Positions 16,379 through 26,067 of a stretch of 45,684 nucleotides of DNA are shown here, one piece after another; position 1 is the first letter of the stretch, and each line of letters starts with the position of its first letter. The position numbers and the translations under genes were made by a program. The DNA comes from Negativicutes bacterium (GTDB lineage Bacteria > Bacillota_C > Negativicutes > Acidaminococcales > Acidaminococcaceae), in contig RZYP01000008.1 in assembly GCA_009930275.1 (NCBI GenBank), positions 1-45,684 on the forward strand. The letters are read 5' to 3'. Below the pieces are notes generated by a model, which had not been told where the DNA came from, made no database searches, and saw only the letters and a list, made by a program, of their open reading frames with translations.

Positions 16379-17122
16379 ATGCAGTTAGAAGGTAAAGTAG
16401 CATTTGTTACAGGCGGTTCTCGTGGAATCGGTAAGGCCATAGCATTGACACTGGCTGAAGCTGGTGCTGATTTGGCAATCAATTACGCTGGAAATGTTGC
16501 GGCGGCGGAAGAAGTTGCTGCTGAAATAAGGAAAATGGGTCGAAGAGCATTCATTTTACAAGGTGATGTATCGAAAACAGAAATAGCGGCTGAAATGATG
16601 GACGCCGTTGTGGCTGAGTTTGGCCGTTGCGATATACTGGTTAATAATGCGGGTATTACTCGTGACGGTTTGTTGATGCGTATGAAGGAAGAAGACTGGG
16701 ACGCTGTTTTGAACACAAACCTTAAGGGTGTTTACAATTGTACCAAAGCTGCAATCAAATATATGATGAAGCAAAAATCTGGTAAAATCGTTAATATTTC
16801 ATCGGTTGTGGGCGTTATGGGTAACGCCGGACAAGCAAACTATGCTGCCGCTAAAGCTGGTTGCATTGGTTTCACTAAGTCTGTGGCTAAGGAAGTTGCT
16901 TCCAGAGGAATTACCGTTAACGCGGTTGCGCCAGGCTTCATTGCAACGGATATGACAAATATTTTGCCTGAAAAAGTTGTTGAAGAGATGGCTGCAGGAA
17001 TTCCGCTTAAACGTGCAGGACAACCTATTGATGTTGCCAAGGCAGTATTGTTCTTAGTTTCTGATGATGCTGCTTATATAACCGGACAGACTTTACACGT
17101 CGACGGTGGTATGGTAATGTAA
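16379..17122 (+). CDS. fabG: 3-oxoacyl-ACP reductase
   Basis: Reduces 3-oxoacyl-ACP with NADPH in the elongation cycle. The 247-residue short-chain dehydrogenase has TGGSRGIGKAIA (cofactor binding), NNAGITRDGLLMRM, the catalytic Ser in ISSVVG and NYAAAKAG with Tyr and Lys, and the C-terminal ITGQTLHVDGGMVM. I chose ATG 16379 behind AAGGAGG, one base after the fabD stop. The longer open frame begins inside fabD. Confidence 0.97.
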   Translation: MQLEGKVAFVTGGSRGIGKAIALTLAEAGADLAINYAGNVAAAEEVAAEIRKMGRRAFILQGDVSKTEIAAEMMDAVVAEFGRCDILVNNAGITRDGLLMRMKEEDWDAVLNTNLKGVYNCTKAAIKYMMKQKSGKIVNISSVVGVMGNAGQANYAAAKAGCIGFTKSVAKEVASRGITVNAVAPGFIATDMTNILPEKVVEEMAAGIPLKRAGQPIDVAKAVLFLVSDDAAYITGQTLHVDGGMVM

Positions 17123-17165
17123 TGAAGAAAATTTAATTTTTTTCCTTTGGAAGGAGGTGAATTGA

Positions 17166-17396
17166 ATGACTACTTTCGAAAAAGTAAGAGATATTACTGT
17201 TGAACAGTTGAGTGTTGATGCTGACGAAGTAAAGATGGAATCAACGTTTATTGATGATTTGGGTGCAGATTCTTTGGACATTGTTGAATTAATCATGGCC
17301 TTTGAAGAAGAATTTAATGTTGAAATTCCGGACGAAGTGGCTGAAAAAATCCGCACTGTCAAAGATGCGGTTGAATTGTTGGACAAAGAGAAATAA
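17166..17396 (+). CDS. acpP: Acyl carrier protein
   Basis: A 76-residue acidic helical protein that carries growing acyl chains on a phosphopantetheine attached to Ser36 in [12 protein letters not shown]. The [12 protein letters not shown] block is the family hallmark. The ATG follows GGAAGGAGGTGAAT, a very strong ribosome-binding site, consistent with high expression. A stable stem-loop follows the stop. Confidence 0.98.
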   Translation: MTTFEKVRDITVEQLSVDADEVKMESTFIDDLGADSLDIVELIMAFEEEFNVEIPDEVAEKIRTVKDAVELLDKEK

Positions 17397-17406
17397 GATT
17401 CTAATG

Positions 17407-17448
17407 CTTTTTAAGGAAATCCCAATTAATGGGATTTCCTTAAAAAAG
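17407..17448 (+). other. Stem-loop between acpP and fabK, no U-tract
   Basis: CTTTTTAAGGAAATCCCA pairs with TGGGATTTCCTTAAAAAAG around ATTAA, with one bulge. No T-run follows on the plus strand, so a plain intrinsic terminator is unlikely. It may stabilise the acpP message end or act as a partial attenuator that sets acpP above the genes after it. Confidence 0.7.
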
Positions 17449-17472
17449 TTATCCTGAAATGGGGGATATTTG

Positions 17473-18423
17473 TTGAAATTACCAGTGCTCAAGATCGGTA
17501 ATTTAGTTGCCGAAGTACCTATTGTACAAGGTGGTATGGCGATAAGACTGTCTACAGCTCGGTTAGCAGCTGCAGTTGCTTCCGAAGGCGGCATAGGCTT
17601 GATTGCTGCGTCCGGAATGAAATTTGACGAGTTGCGAAAAGAAATAAGAGTGGCTAGAGAGTTGACAGGTGGTAAGGGGATCATCGGTATTAATGCCATG
17701 GTTGCCGCCCGTGAATTCTTAGGCTTGATTACGACTGCTGCCGAAGAGAAAGTAGACTTAATCGTAGCCGGCGCCGGTTTTTCAAGAGATATGTTTGCGG
17801 TAGGACGACAATACGGTGTAGCTATTGTTCCTATCGTGTCCTCAGTTAAGCTGGCTAAAATTGCCGAACAGCTCGGTGCCTCCGCGATAGTCGTGGAAGG
17901 AACTGAGGCAGGAGGTCATTTAGGAACACAGCAATCTATAAAAGAAATACTGCCCGAGATTGTAAAAGCAGTCAAAATTCCTGTTATTGCAGCCGGTGGT
18001 GCTGTTGATGGGAAAGACGTGGCGGAGCTTCTTAAGCTTGGCGCAAGTGGCGTACAGATGGGAAGTCGTTTCGCAGCAAGTGAAGAATCAAACGGAGCAG
18101 ACGAATTGAAACAATTTTACCTTAAAATGAAAAAGGAAGATGTTGTTCAAATCGATAGCCCTGTTGGATATAAAGGCCGCGCTATATTGAATCCTTTTGC
18201 ACAGTTGTCTCTTGAAGGAAAAGCACCGAAACCTGCGGAATGTGATTCCTGCCTTAAGCATTGTACCAGATCATTTTGTATCATTCGTGCGTTGACCCGT
18301 GCTCAGCAAGGTGACGTTGAAACCGGTCTGGTCTTTACTGGCGCAAACATGTGGAAAATTAAAGAGATATTGCCGGTTAAAGAAATATTTAGAAGACTAA
18401 AAGAAGAAATCGCAAAAATATAA
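17473..18423 (+). CDS. fabK: FabK-like enoyl-ACP reductase II / nitronate monooxygenase family flavoenzyme
   Basis: A 316-residue TIM-barrel FMN enzyme. Motifs are PIVQGGMAIRLST at the start, GIGLIAASGM, EGTEAGGHLG with the active-site His near residue 149, and AAGGAVDG plus GASGVQMGSRF for flavin phosphate. FabK does the NAD(P)H-dependent last step of elongation; nitronate monooxygenases share the fold, so sequence alone leaves some doubt. Position between acpP and fabF, with no other enoyl reductase in the cluster, favours FabK. Unusual is a C-terminal cluster Cys257, Cys260, Cys264, Cys269 (CDSCLKHCTRSFC). The start is TTG 17473 behind GGGGGA. Confidence 0.75.
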   Translation: MKLPVLKIGNLVAEVPIVQGGMAIRLSTARLAAAVASEGGIGLIAASGMKFDELRKEIRVARELTGGKGIIGINAMVAAREFLGLITTAAEEKVDLIVAGAGFSRDMFAVGRQYGVAIVPIVSSVKLAKIAEQLGASAIVVEGTEAGGHLGTQQSIKEILPEIVKAVKIPVIAAGGAVDGKDVAELLKLGASGVQMGSRFAASEESNGADELKQFYLKMKKEDVVQIDSPVGYKGRAILNPFAQLSLEGKAPKPAECDSCLKHCTRSFCIIRALTRAQQGDVETGLVFTGANMWKIKEILPVKEIFRRLKEEIAKI

Positions 18424-18440
18424 CCTTGAGGTGATTAATT

Positions 18441-19688
18441 TTGAAAAGACGAGTCGTTGTAACTGGTGTTGGCCCTGTCACGCCTATTGGAACTGGAAAA
18501 GAAGAATTTTGGAATAATCTGATTGCAGGAAAGTCTGGTGTTGGTATTATTACTAGATTTGATCCTACTGATTTTGATGTGAAAATTGCTGGAGAAGTTA
18601 AAGACTTTGATTACGCCCAATTTATTGACAAAAAAGAGGGCAAACGCATGGACCGCGTTACTCATTTTGCAGTTGCGGCTGCAAAGTTAGCAGTCGAGGA
18701 TGCTATGCTTGATCTCGAGAAAATTAATCAAGTTCGCGCCGGTGTATGTGTGGGCAGTGGTATTGGCGGCATAGAAACATTCGTAGAGCAAACAACAAAA
18801 TATGTTGAAAAAGGACCAAGCAAGATTAGTCCGTTCTTTATACCTATGGAAATTCCTAATATGCCTGCCGGGCAGATATCTATTGCTTTAGGTTTCAAAG
18901 GACCAAACACTGCCATTGTCACTGCTTGTGCTACCGGTACTAATTGCATAGGAGACGCATTCCGTACTATTCAATATGGCGATGCCGACATTATGATTGC
19001 CGGTGGAACCGAAGCTGCTATTTCACCAGTTGCTGTTGCTGGCTTTGGAAACATGAAGGCTCTTTCTACTAATAATGATAATCCTGAAAAGGCATCGTGC
19101 CCGTTTGATAAAAAACGTGAAGGCTTCGTCATGGGCGAAGGAGCAGGAGTTTTGGTTCTGGAAGAGCTGGAACATGCTAAGGCACGCGGTGCGCATATTT
19201 ATGCCGAAATTTGTGGATATGGCATGACTGCCGATGCTTATCACATTACAGCGCCGGATCCAAGCGGTGAAATGCCAGCGGCCTGTATACAAGCTGCGGT
19301 AGATGATGCGGGTGTTAAACCGGAAGAAGTGGATTATATTAATGCACATGGAACTTCAACCCATAGAAATGATTTAAATGAAACTCTTGCAACAAAGAAA
19401 GTATTTGGCGAACATGCTTATAAGATGGCAATCAGCTCAAATAAGTCAATGATGGGGCATCTTCTGGGCGCTGCTGGTGGTGTTGAGGCAATTGCGACTG
19501 TCATGACTATTGAAAATTCAATCATTCCTCCGACAATCAATTATGAGGATCCTGATTTGGAAGAAGGATTAGACCTTGATTATGTGCCCAATGTAGCGCG
19601 CAAGTCTGAAGTAAATGTTGCAATTTCTAATAGTTTCGGTTTTGGTGGGCACAACGCGACGATTCTGTTCAAAAAATATAAAGATTAA
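18441..19688 (+). CDS. fabF: 3-oxoacyl-ACP synthase II
   Basis: Condenses acyl-ACP with malonyl-ACP in each elongation round. The 415-residue enzyme has the catalytic Cys163 in [14 protein letters not shown], His in [11 protein letters not shown] and His in [15 protein letters not shown], and ends with [14 protein letters not shown]. The start is TTG 18441 behind GAGGTGATTAA, 18 bases after the FabK-like stop. Confidence 0.97.
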   Translation: MKRRVVVTGVGPVTPIGTGKEEFWNNLIAGKSGVGIITRFDPTDFDVKIAGEVKDFDYAQFIDKKEGKRMDRVTHFAVAAAKLAVEDAMLDLEKINQVRAGVCVGSGIGGIETFVEQTTKYVEKGPSKISPFFIPMEIPNMPAGQISIALGFKGPNTAIVTACATGTNCIGDAFRTIQYGDADIMIAGGTEAAISPVAVAGFGNMKALSTNNDNPEKASCPFDKKREGFVMGEGAGVLVLEELEHAKARGAHIYAEICGYGMTADAYHITAPDPSGEMPAACIQAAVDDAGVKPEEVDYINAHGTSTHRNDLNETLATKKVFGEHAYKMAISSNKSMMGHLLGAAGGVEAIATVMTIENSIIPPTINYEDPDLEEGLDLDYVPNVARKSEVNVAISNSFGFGGHNATILFKKYKD

Positions 19689-19710
19689 TTTAGATAAGAG
19701 TGATAAAAGG

Positions 19711-20424
19711 ATGAACAAAGAGCGAAAGGAAGATTTACAGGAGTTATGTCGGTCTCTGAAGATCGAAATGAACGATTTGTATCTGCTGAACACAGCTCTG
19801 ACTCATACCTCTTATGCCCATGAATCAAAATTGTTTCCTAAACCAACTCATAGTGAGAGACTTGAGTTTCTTGGAGACTCTGTTTTAGGATTGGTTGTTA
19901 GTACATACATGTATAAGCGATTCCCTAAAATGGATGAAGGAGAACTAACTAAGCTAAGGGCTTATCTTGTCTGTGAGACTTCTTTATCTAAGTATGCAAG
20001 ACAAATTGGATTAGGAAAATATATTTTGTTAGGCAGGGGAGAACTTCTTTCCGGTGGACGTGACCGTAATTCCATCCTTGCTGATGCCTTTGAATCAGTT
20101 GTAGGAGCATACTATTTAGACCAAGGGCTGGAAAAGGCCCAGAAATACTTGTTGGATATGATGAAAGAAGAACTGGAAATGACTGCGAAACATGGTCTTT
20201 GCCGAGATTTTAAGACAAGACTTCAAGAAATGGCGCAAAAAGATGGTGTTGTTGAAATAGTCTACCAGTTAGTTGGAGCTAAGGGTCCTGATCATGACAA
20301 GGTTTTTGATACTACCGTTTTGATTAGTGGGGTAGTTACGGGAGAAGGCAGTGGAAAGTCTAAAAAAGAAGCCGAACAAAACGCGGCGAAACAGGCCCTC
20401 TTGAAATTGGGGGAACAATTATAA
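19711..20424 (+). CDS. rnc: Ribonuclease III
   Basis: Cleaves double-stranded RNA in rRNA and mRNA maturation. The 237-residue protein has the nuclease signature SERLEFLGDSVL (residues about 49-60) with DAFESVVGAYYLD holding the second Mg2+ site, and a C-terminal double-stranded RNA-binding domain (FKTRLQEMAQKDG, GSGKSKKEAEQNAAKQAL). ATG 19711 begins 22 bases after fabF; the open frame upstream of it overlaps fabF and is not used. It is the last gene of the fab transcript, closed by a hairpin. Confidence 0.96.
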   Translation: MNKERKEDLQELCRSLKIEMNDLYLLNTALTHTSYAHESKLFPKPTHSERLEFLGDSVLGLVVSTYMYKRFPKMDEGELTKLRAYLVCETSLSKYARQIGLGKYILLGRGELLSGGRDRNSILADAFESVVGAYYLDQGLEKAQKYLLDMMKEELEMTAKHGLCRDFKTRLQEMAQKDGVVEIVYQLVGAKGPDHDKVFDTTVLISGVVTGEGSGKSKKEAEQNAAKQALLKLGEQL

Positions 20425-20432
20425 TCGTATCT

Positions 20433-20464
20433 AAGACAGTTGGCTGACCAACTGTCTTTCTTTG
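20433..20464 (+). terminator. Terminator after rnc
   Basis: AGACAGTTGG pairs with CCAACTGTCT around CTGA, followed by TTCTTT. It likely ends the fab-rnc transcript in part. Confidence 0.75.
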
Positions 20465-20484
20465 TATGTTAGCGGGGGTTAGAC

Positions 20485-21498
20485 ATGGCTAAAATTATAC
20501 CTGTTTTTATACCACATGCAGGATGTCCGCATCAATGTGTTTTTTGTAACCAGAAAACAATTAGCGGCCAAGCGGAGACATCCCTAGAGCAGGCGAAAAA
20601 ACAAATCATAAAATACTTACAATGGCTGCAGCCATCGGCAGAAAATGAAATTGCTTTTTATGGCGGAACTTTTACTGGATTATCATTAAAACTACAGGAA
20701 GACTTACTATCTTTGGCTGAGAGTTATATTGTTAAAGGCATTGTTGGTTCTATAAGAATATCAACACGCCCCGATTATATTGATAAGGAAAGAATTTCTT
20801 TATTGAAGGGCCATCACGTTAATTTGGTCGAGTTGGGCATACAGTCACTCGATGATAATGTTTTACGAATTGCCGAAAGAGGCCATACCGCTGCTGATGC
20901 AGAAAACGCTGTTGTTTATCTCAAGTCCGAAGGCTTTCGCGTTGGTATGCAGCTGATGGTAGGATTGCCTGGCCAAGATTGGGAAAGCATATTTGCAACG
21001 GTGACCCAGGTTGTTAGCTTAAAGCCTGATGTAGCCAGAATATACCCGCTTTTGGTCATTAAAAATACTCCATTGGAAACAATGTACAGAAATAAATTGT
21101 TTTCTCCGCTTACATTGGCGGAAGGAGTTGCACAGGCGGCCTATGTTTATGAGCGTCTTGATGTCAGCGGTATTGATGTTATTCGTATAGGATTGCAAGC
21201 CGATGAAGAACTATGCAGAGATAATAATATTGTAGCAGGACCCTTTCACCCATCTTTTGGCGAGATGGTGCAATCTTTTCAATACCGTTCTTGGGTAAGC
21301 GAACAATTAGAAGAGGTTTATGGGGGGCAGTGCAGAGTTGGAATCATTCATAACTCAAGAGAAACGTCTAAGTTAAAAGGTTTAAATAAGTGCAATGAAA
21401 TATATTGGCAAAATAATAGTAATGGTATTAGAGTAAATTTATTGACAGATGATTCTTTGTCAGACCCGGAGTTTAGGGTGAGTTTATTGACCTTGTAG
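20485..21498 (+). CDS. Radical SAM protein, Elp3-like without acetyltransferase domain
   Basis: A 337-residue radical SAM enzyme. The [4Fe-4S] cluster cysteines are Cys14, Cys18 and Cys21 in CPHQCVFC. IAFYGGTFTGL, ISTRPDYID, VELGIQSLDDNVL and RGHTAADAENAV follow the Elp3/HemN-like barrel pattern. The C-terminal part lacks the acetyltransferase domain of true Elp3. Homologues commonly lie between rnc and smc in Firmicutes. The substrate is not known; a tRNA-related role is only suggested by the Elp3 resemblance. The start is ATG 20485 behind GCGGGGG. Confidence 0.85.
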   Translation: MAKIIPVFIPHAGCPHQCVFCNQKTISGQAETSLEQAKKQIIKYLQWLQPSAENEIAFYGGTFTGLSLKLQEDLLSLAESYIVKGIVGSIRISTRPDYIDKERISLLKGHHVNLVELGIQSLDDNVLRIAERGHTAADAENAVVYLKSEGFRVGMQLMVGLPGQDWESIFATVTQVVSLKPDVARIYPLLVIKNTPLETMYRNKLFSPLTLAEGVAQAAYVYERLDVSGIDVIRIGLQADEELCRDNNIVAGPFHPSFGEMVQSFQYRSWVSEQLEEVYGGQCRVGIIHNSRETSKLKGLNKCNEIYWQNNSNGIRVNLLTDDSLSDPEFRVSLLTL

Positions 21499-21514
21499 GT
21501 TGTTTAGTTGTTTA

Positions 21515-21540
21515 TTTGATTTTCACATGTTAAAATCAAA
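21515..21540. promoter_or_regulatory. Inverted repeat upstream of smc
   Basis: TTTGATTTT and AAAATCAAA form 9-base arms around an 8-base centre, ending 28 bases before the smc start. It could be an operator or a weak A/T-rich hairpin. I do not see a clear promoter. Confidence 0.4.
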
Positions 21541-21568
21541 GGATAGAATTGATTAGGTCGGTGGTATT

Positions 21569-24500
21569 GTGCGGTTAAAAGCATTCGAGACATATGGATT
21601 TAAATCTTTTGCAGAAAAGACAGAAATAAGCTTTGAGGAAGGAATTACTGCAATTGTCGGTCCCAATGGGAGCGGCAAAAGCAATATTTCTGATGCCATT
21701 CGCTGGGTCTTGGGAGAGCAGAGCGCCAAGTATTTGCGTGGAAGCAAAATGGAGGACGTTATCTTCTCCGGAACCAGCAAGCGTCGTGCTTTGGGAATGG
21801 CAGAGGTTTGCCTTGTTTTCGATAACCGCGACCGCAGAATACCTTCGGACTTTGAAGAAATAAATATCTGCCGAAGAGTTTTTCGTAGCGGGGATAGTGA
21901 ATATTATATTAATAAAAAACCTTGCCGACTGAAAGACATCGTTGATCTTTTAGCTGATACCGGTTTAGGCAGGGGGTCTATGTCGATAATAGGCCAAAAC
22001 AAGATAGATGAAATTTTAAACAGTCGTCCGGAGGAAAGGCGTGCATTATTCGAAGAAGCCGCTGGCATAGCCAAATATCGTTTGCGTAAAAAAGAGGCCA
22101 CCCATCGACTTGAAGAAACAGCAAGCAATATTACCAGAATTTATGACATAAAGTCGGAAATCGAAGGAAGAATTGAACCGCTTCGGATAAGTTCGGAAAA
22201 GACCAAAAAATTCTTAAAAATGGCGGATGATTTGCGTGCCTGTCGCGTAACACAGTTTGTGCATAAAATTCAAAATATAGAAGAAATCAATGAAAAATTA
22301 GCAACAAAAATTGAAGAACTAAACAGAAAGAGCGAAGAAATCAGGGTAGAAGTTACTCTTAAGGAAAATGCCGGGATAATTTTTAAGGCACAACTGGATA
22401 AAATAAACGAAGAATACAATGTATTGCAAAATAGTATTGCTGAGCGGGAGACACATTTAGAGAAGCTACATGGTCAAGAGGCTGTATTAAGCGAACGGAT
22501 AAGTCAAAGCCAAAAGGCCCAGCTGCGCCAGAAAGCTCAACGTGAAAAACTCGTACAGCAGCTTACAGAGGTTGAATCTAATTTAAAAGAAATTGTTGAA
22601 AAATATGATGCCCTGGAAATTGAACAGCAGGTAGCGCAAAGTGCTGTTAATAAGTTTGCTGCTGAGCAGGCAGATAAAGAAAAATTAATAGCTGATACTG
22701 AAATGAAGATTGTTGACTGTAAGTCTTCGGCTTTTGAGAGTATGCAGCAGATAGTTGATTTGCGCAATGAAATACGTACATTGGAAAAGGAACAAGAGCT
22801 CCGTCAGCGTAAAAGAGAACAATTAAAGAAAACACTCATTGAACTGGAAGAATCATACAACAATCTCCTTGCACGCCGTGAAAAGCTATTGCAGGAACAA
22901 CAGACTGTTGCCAGCAACATTAAAATGGTTGAAGAACAGATGTCTAAATTAGGTGCCAAGAACTTTAATGACCAAAAGACATTATCTGAGGCTATGTCCA
23001 GAAGGAATGCACTTAATGAGAGACTATCATCACTTCAGACAAGGGTTAATTTGTTGGAAAATATGCAACGCGAGTATGATGGTTTTGGACGTGGCATAAA
23101 AATGCTTCTTTCCGCGGATACTGCCTGGAGAAAAGGTATCGTTGGGGTTGTTGCGGAGTTATTTCAGGTACAAAAACCTTATATCGTAGCTATAGAAACG
23201 GCTCTTGGCGGAGCCGTCCAGAATTTAGTAACCAGCGATGTTTCTACGGCAAAACAAGCAATTGAATTTTTGAAAAATACGAAAAACGGTCGCGCGACCT
23301 TTTTGCCGTTGGATACTCTTCGCCCGCTGGGTTTGAGGAACGAGGAAATAGCGTTAACCAAATTGCCGGGCATCGTGGGAGTTGCTTCAGATTTAGTTGA
23401 ATGCAATGAATCTCTTGCACCTGTTACAAAATTTTTGCTTGGCAGGGTGCTTGTTGCCCAGAACATGGATTCAGCTCTGAAGGCTGCAAAGACAAACAAT
23501 TATCGTCTTCGCGTCGTTACGCTTGGTGGGGAATTGATTAATCCAGGAGGGTCTATTACCGGCGGCAGTAACAGACAAAAAGAATCCGGTTTTCTGTCCA
23601 GAAGAAGCGAAATATTAGCAGCAAATGAGCATATTACGGCAATAAACCACGATATTCTTGCAACTCAGGAGAACATTGAAGCCTGTGAAGAAGTGGTTAA
23701 GCAAAATCATCTTAAAATTGAAGAATTGAAAGCTCTTTTGCAAAAAAATAAAGTCAGGCAGGCTGAACTAGTTGCATACCTTGAAAGGGTCACCGCTGAG
23801 CTGGAACAAAACACGGAAAAAATCACTTTATTTGAGCAAGAAAAGAAAGAGTCGTCAAATGAGTACCTTAATACACGTTCAAGACTTATGGAGATAAAAC
23901 CATCTTTAGCCGCAATGGAAGAAAAGGATTTGGCTACTAAAGAATGGGTTGATAAACTACAGCAAGAATTAACGGCAGACCAAAGGAATCTGAATTCAAT
24001 CAGAACACGCTACCAGAATGCCTGCATTACTCTGGAATCGGCCAAAGAAAGAATAAAACTAATAGCAGAGCGGATTAAACAAATCGACGAAGATGTTGCC
24101 AGACTACAAGAAGAAGTTGCTAATTCTGATGAAGAAAATGCAAAAATGGCGCAAGTCATAATAGAAAGCGAAAAAGAATCGATTAGACTCAAATTATTAC
24201 AAAAAGAGCTATTGGCGGAATTAAAAGCGGATAACGGTGGTAAAGAGGAATTTACAGCCAAAAGGTTAGCGGTCATTGATAAAATTGCGGCAGCTGACGC
24301 CGAGCTTGAAGCAGTGAAAAAAGAATTTGCCGGTAGCCAACAAAAACTTCATTTAGCTGAAATGGAAAAAGTAAGACAAGAAACAGAATATGAAACCGCT
24401 TTAGAACAGATTGCCAATAACTGCAATATAACTTTGGCGCAAGCTAAAGAAAGCACAATCCTCTTAGATTTATCTGATTCTGCTCTTAAGAAAATGGAAA

Positions 24501-25129
24501 TAAGTTTGAATCATGCAATTGAAGAGTTGGGACCTATTAATGCGGGAGCTATCGAAGAGTACAAGGCTGTCAGTGAACGCTATGAATTCTTAAATGCCCA
24601 ATATACTGATCTTTACGAAGCGAAACAACGATTGGAAGAAGTCATCGGTGATATCAACGCTAATATGGCCAAGCGCTTTAAAGAGGCTCTCCTTAAAATT
24701 AACGATTATTTTGCAGATACTTATAAGCATTTGTTTGGCGGTGGTACGGCCAGACTTGAATTGCAAAATCCTGATAATCTTCTTGATTCAGGTGTCGAGA
24801 TTATCGTGCAGCCACCCGGTAAAAAGTTGCAAAACTTATTTTTGCTGTCTGGTGGTGAAAGGGCTTTGACTGTTATAGCATTACTTTTCGCGTTATTATC
24901 TTATCAACCGGCTCCATTTTGTATTTTAGACGAAATAGATGCTGCACTTGATGAAGCTAATATAGACCGTTTTGCAGCATTTCTTGTCGACTATGCCAAA
25001 AAAACGCAATTTATAATTATTACGCACCGTAAGGGCGTAATGGAGGCTGCTGATGTTTTGCATGGTGTAACAATGGAAGAATCCGGTATTTCAAGACTAC
25101 TATCAGTTAAGCTGGAAGAAAAGGAGTAA
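21569..25129 (+). CDS. smc: Chromosome segregation protein SMC
   Basis: A 1186-residue condensin ATPase that folds and separates the chromosome with ScpA and ScpB. The N-terminal head has Walker A GPNGSGKSN (residues 31-39). Two long coiled coils flank a hinge at about residues 500-660 (YDGFGRGIKMLL, VGVVAELFQV, GRATFLPLDTL, GGSITGGS). The C-terminal head has the signature LSGGERALT near residue 1093 and Walker B FCILDEIDAALDEAN. The length is typical. GTG 21569 follows GGTCGGTGG. ftsY begins 3 bases after the stop, the usual smc-ftsY pairing. Confidence 0.98.
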   Translation: MRLKAFETYGFKSFAEKTEISFEEGITAIVGPNGSGKSNISDAIRWVLGEQSAKYLRGSKMEDVIFSGTSKRRALGMAEVCLVFDNRDRRIPSDFEEINICRRVFRSGDSEYYINKKPCRLKDIVDLLADTGLGRGSMSIIGQNKIDEILNSRPEERRALFEEAAGIAKYRLRKKEATHRLEETASNITRIYDIKSEIEGRIEPLRISSEKTKKFLKMADDLRACRVTQFVHKIQNIEEINEKLATKIEELNRKSEEIRVEVTLKENAGIIFKAQLDKINEEYNVLQNSIAERETHLEKLHGQEAVLSERISQSQKAQLRQKAQREKLVQQLTEVESNLKEIVEKYDALEIEQQVAQSAVNKFAAEQADKEKLIADTEMKIVDCKSSAFESMQQIVDLRNEIRTLEKEQELRQRKREQLKKTLIELEESYNNLLARREKLLQEQQTVASNIKMVEEQMSKLGAKNFNDQKTLSEAMSRRNALNERLSSLQTRVNLLENMQREYDGFGRGIKMLLSADTAWRKGIVGVVAELFQVQKPYIVAIETALGGAVQNLVTSDVSTAKQAIEFLKNTKNGRATFLPLDTLRPLGLRNEEIALTKLPGIVGVASDLVECNESLAPVTKFLLGRVLVAQNMDSALKAAKTNNYRLRVVTLGGELINPGGSITGGSNRQKESGFLSRRSEILAANEHITAINHDILATQENIEACEEVVKQNHLKIEELKALLQKNKVRQAELVAYLERVTAELEQNTEKITLFEQEKKESSNEYLNTRSRLMEIKPSLAAMEEKDLATKEWVDKLQQELTADQRNLNSIRTRYQNACITLESAKERIKLIAERIKQIDEDVARLQEEVANSDEENAKMAQVIIESEKESIRLKLLQKELLAELKADNGGKEEFTAKRLAVIDKIAAADAELEAVKKEFAGSQQKLHLAEMEKVRQETEYETALEQIANNCNITLAQAKESTILLDLSDSALKKMEISLNHAIEELGPINAGAIEEYKAVSERYEFLNAQYTDLYEAKQRLEEVIGDINANMAKRFKEALLKINDYFADTYKHLFGGGTARLELQNPDNLLDSGVEIIVQPPGKKLQNLFLLSGGERALTVIALLFALLSYQPAPFCILDEIDAALDEANIDRFAAFLVDYAKKTQFIIITHRKGVMEAADVLHGVTMEESGISRLLSVKLEEKE

Positions 25130-25132
25130 AAC

Positions 25133-26044
25133 ATGAGTTTTTTTGAAAGATTAAAAGATGGATTATCCAAAACTCGCAAAAATTTTACTGAGAGGATAGA
25201 AAATCTTGTTGGGATGTCAACCGAGGTTGACGATGATTTCCTTGAAGAATTGGAAATGGTGTTAATTGCTGGTGACGTCGGCGTTAAAACAACTGGTAAA
25301 ATAATTAGCGCTGTTCGTGAGGCAGCAAAAAAGAGAGAAATAAAATCACCGGATGACGTTATGCCGTTTCTTAAATCTTATGTTGCAGGCCTTTTGCAGG
25401 ACGAAAGCCAACGCATGCGTCTAAGTGGTTCACCCAGCATAATACTTGTTGTGGGTGTTAACGGCGTTGGAAAAACGACAACTATTGGTAAATTAAGCAA
25501 TTATTATAGGCTGTTTGGCTATAAAGTTATGGTCGCAGCAGGAGATACCTTTCGTGCTGCTGCAGCTGAACAATTAAAAATATGGGGTGAAAGAGCCGGG
25601 GCGGATGTTATTTGTCATGCAGAAGGCGCAGATCCCGCGGCGGTAGTATATGATGCCGTTAAGGCTGCCATAGCACGTAAAGCGAATATACTTTTCATTG
25701 ATACAGCAGGCAGACTTCACAATAAATCAAATTTGATGAAGGAACTGGACAAGATTCATCGTGTTATTCAAAGAGAAATTCCAGATGCGCCACATGAAAC
25801 ATTATTGGTTTTAGACGCGACTACAGGGCAGAACGCCATTACCCAGGCCAAAATATTTACTGAAACTACAAATGTAACAGGCGTTGTTTTGACGAAGCTT
25901 GACGGAACTGCAAAAGGTGGAGTAATAATAGCGATAAAAGAAGAATTAGGTTTGTCGGTAAAATGGATTGGTGTTGGCGAAAGCATCATGGATTTCCGAC
26001 CTTTTGAACCAGATAAGTTTGTTGAAGCCTTATTTAACAGCTAA
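25133..26044 (+). CDS. ftsY: Signal recognition particle receptor FtsY
   Basis: A membrane-associated GTPase that receives SRP-bound ribosomes. The 303-residue protein is the short form with NG domains only and no long acidic A domain. It starts with a basic amphipathic stretch (FFERLKDGLSKTRKNF) likely to touch the membrane. G1 is GVNGVGKTTTIGKL (about residue 108), followed by GDTFRAAAAEQL, DTAGRLHNKSNLM and TKLDGTAKGG. It partners Ffh encoded 460 bases downstream. Confidence 0.97.
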   Translation: MSFFERLKDGLSKTRKNFTERIENLVGMSTEVDDDFLEELEMVLIAGDVGVKTTGKIISAVREAAKKREIKSPDDVMPFLKSYVAGLLQDESQRMRLSGSPSIILVVGVNGVGKTTTIGKLSNYYRLFGYKVMVAAGDTFRAAAAEQLKIWGERAGADVICHAEGADPAAVVYDAVKAAIARKANILFIDTAGRLHNKSNLMKELDKIHRVIQREIPDAPHETLLVLDATTGQNAITQAKIFTETTNVTGVVLTKLDGTAKGGVIIAIKEELGLSVKWIGVGESIMDFRPFEPDKFVEALFNS

Positions 26045-26067
26045 TAAGTGGTGACAAGTAAAAAAGC

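Noticed and set aside
24594..24869. 91-codon open frame inside smc
   Set aside because: It is a shadow of the SMC head-domain coding sequence with no independent signals.
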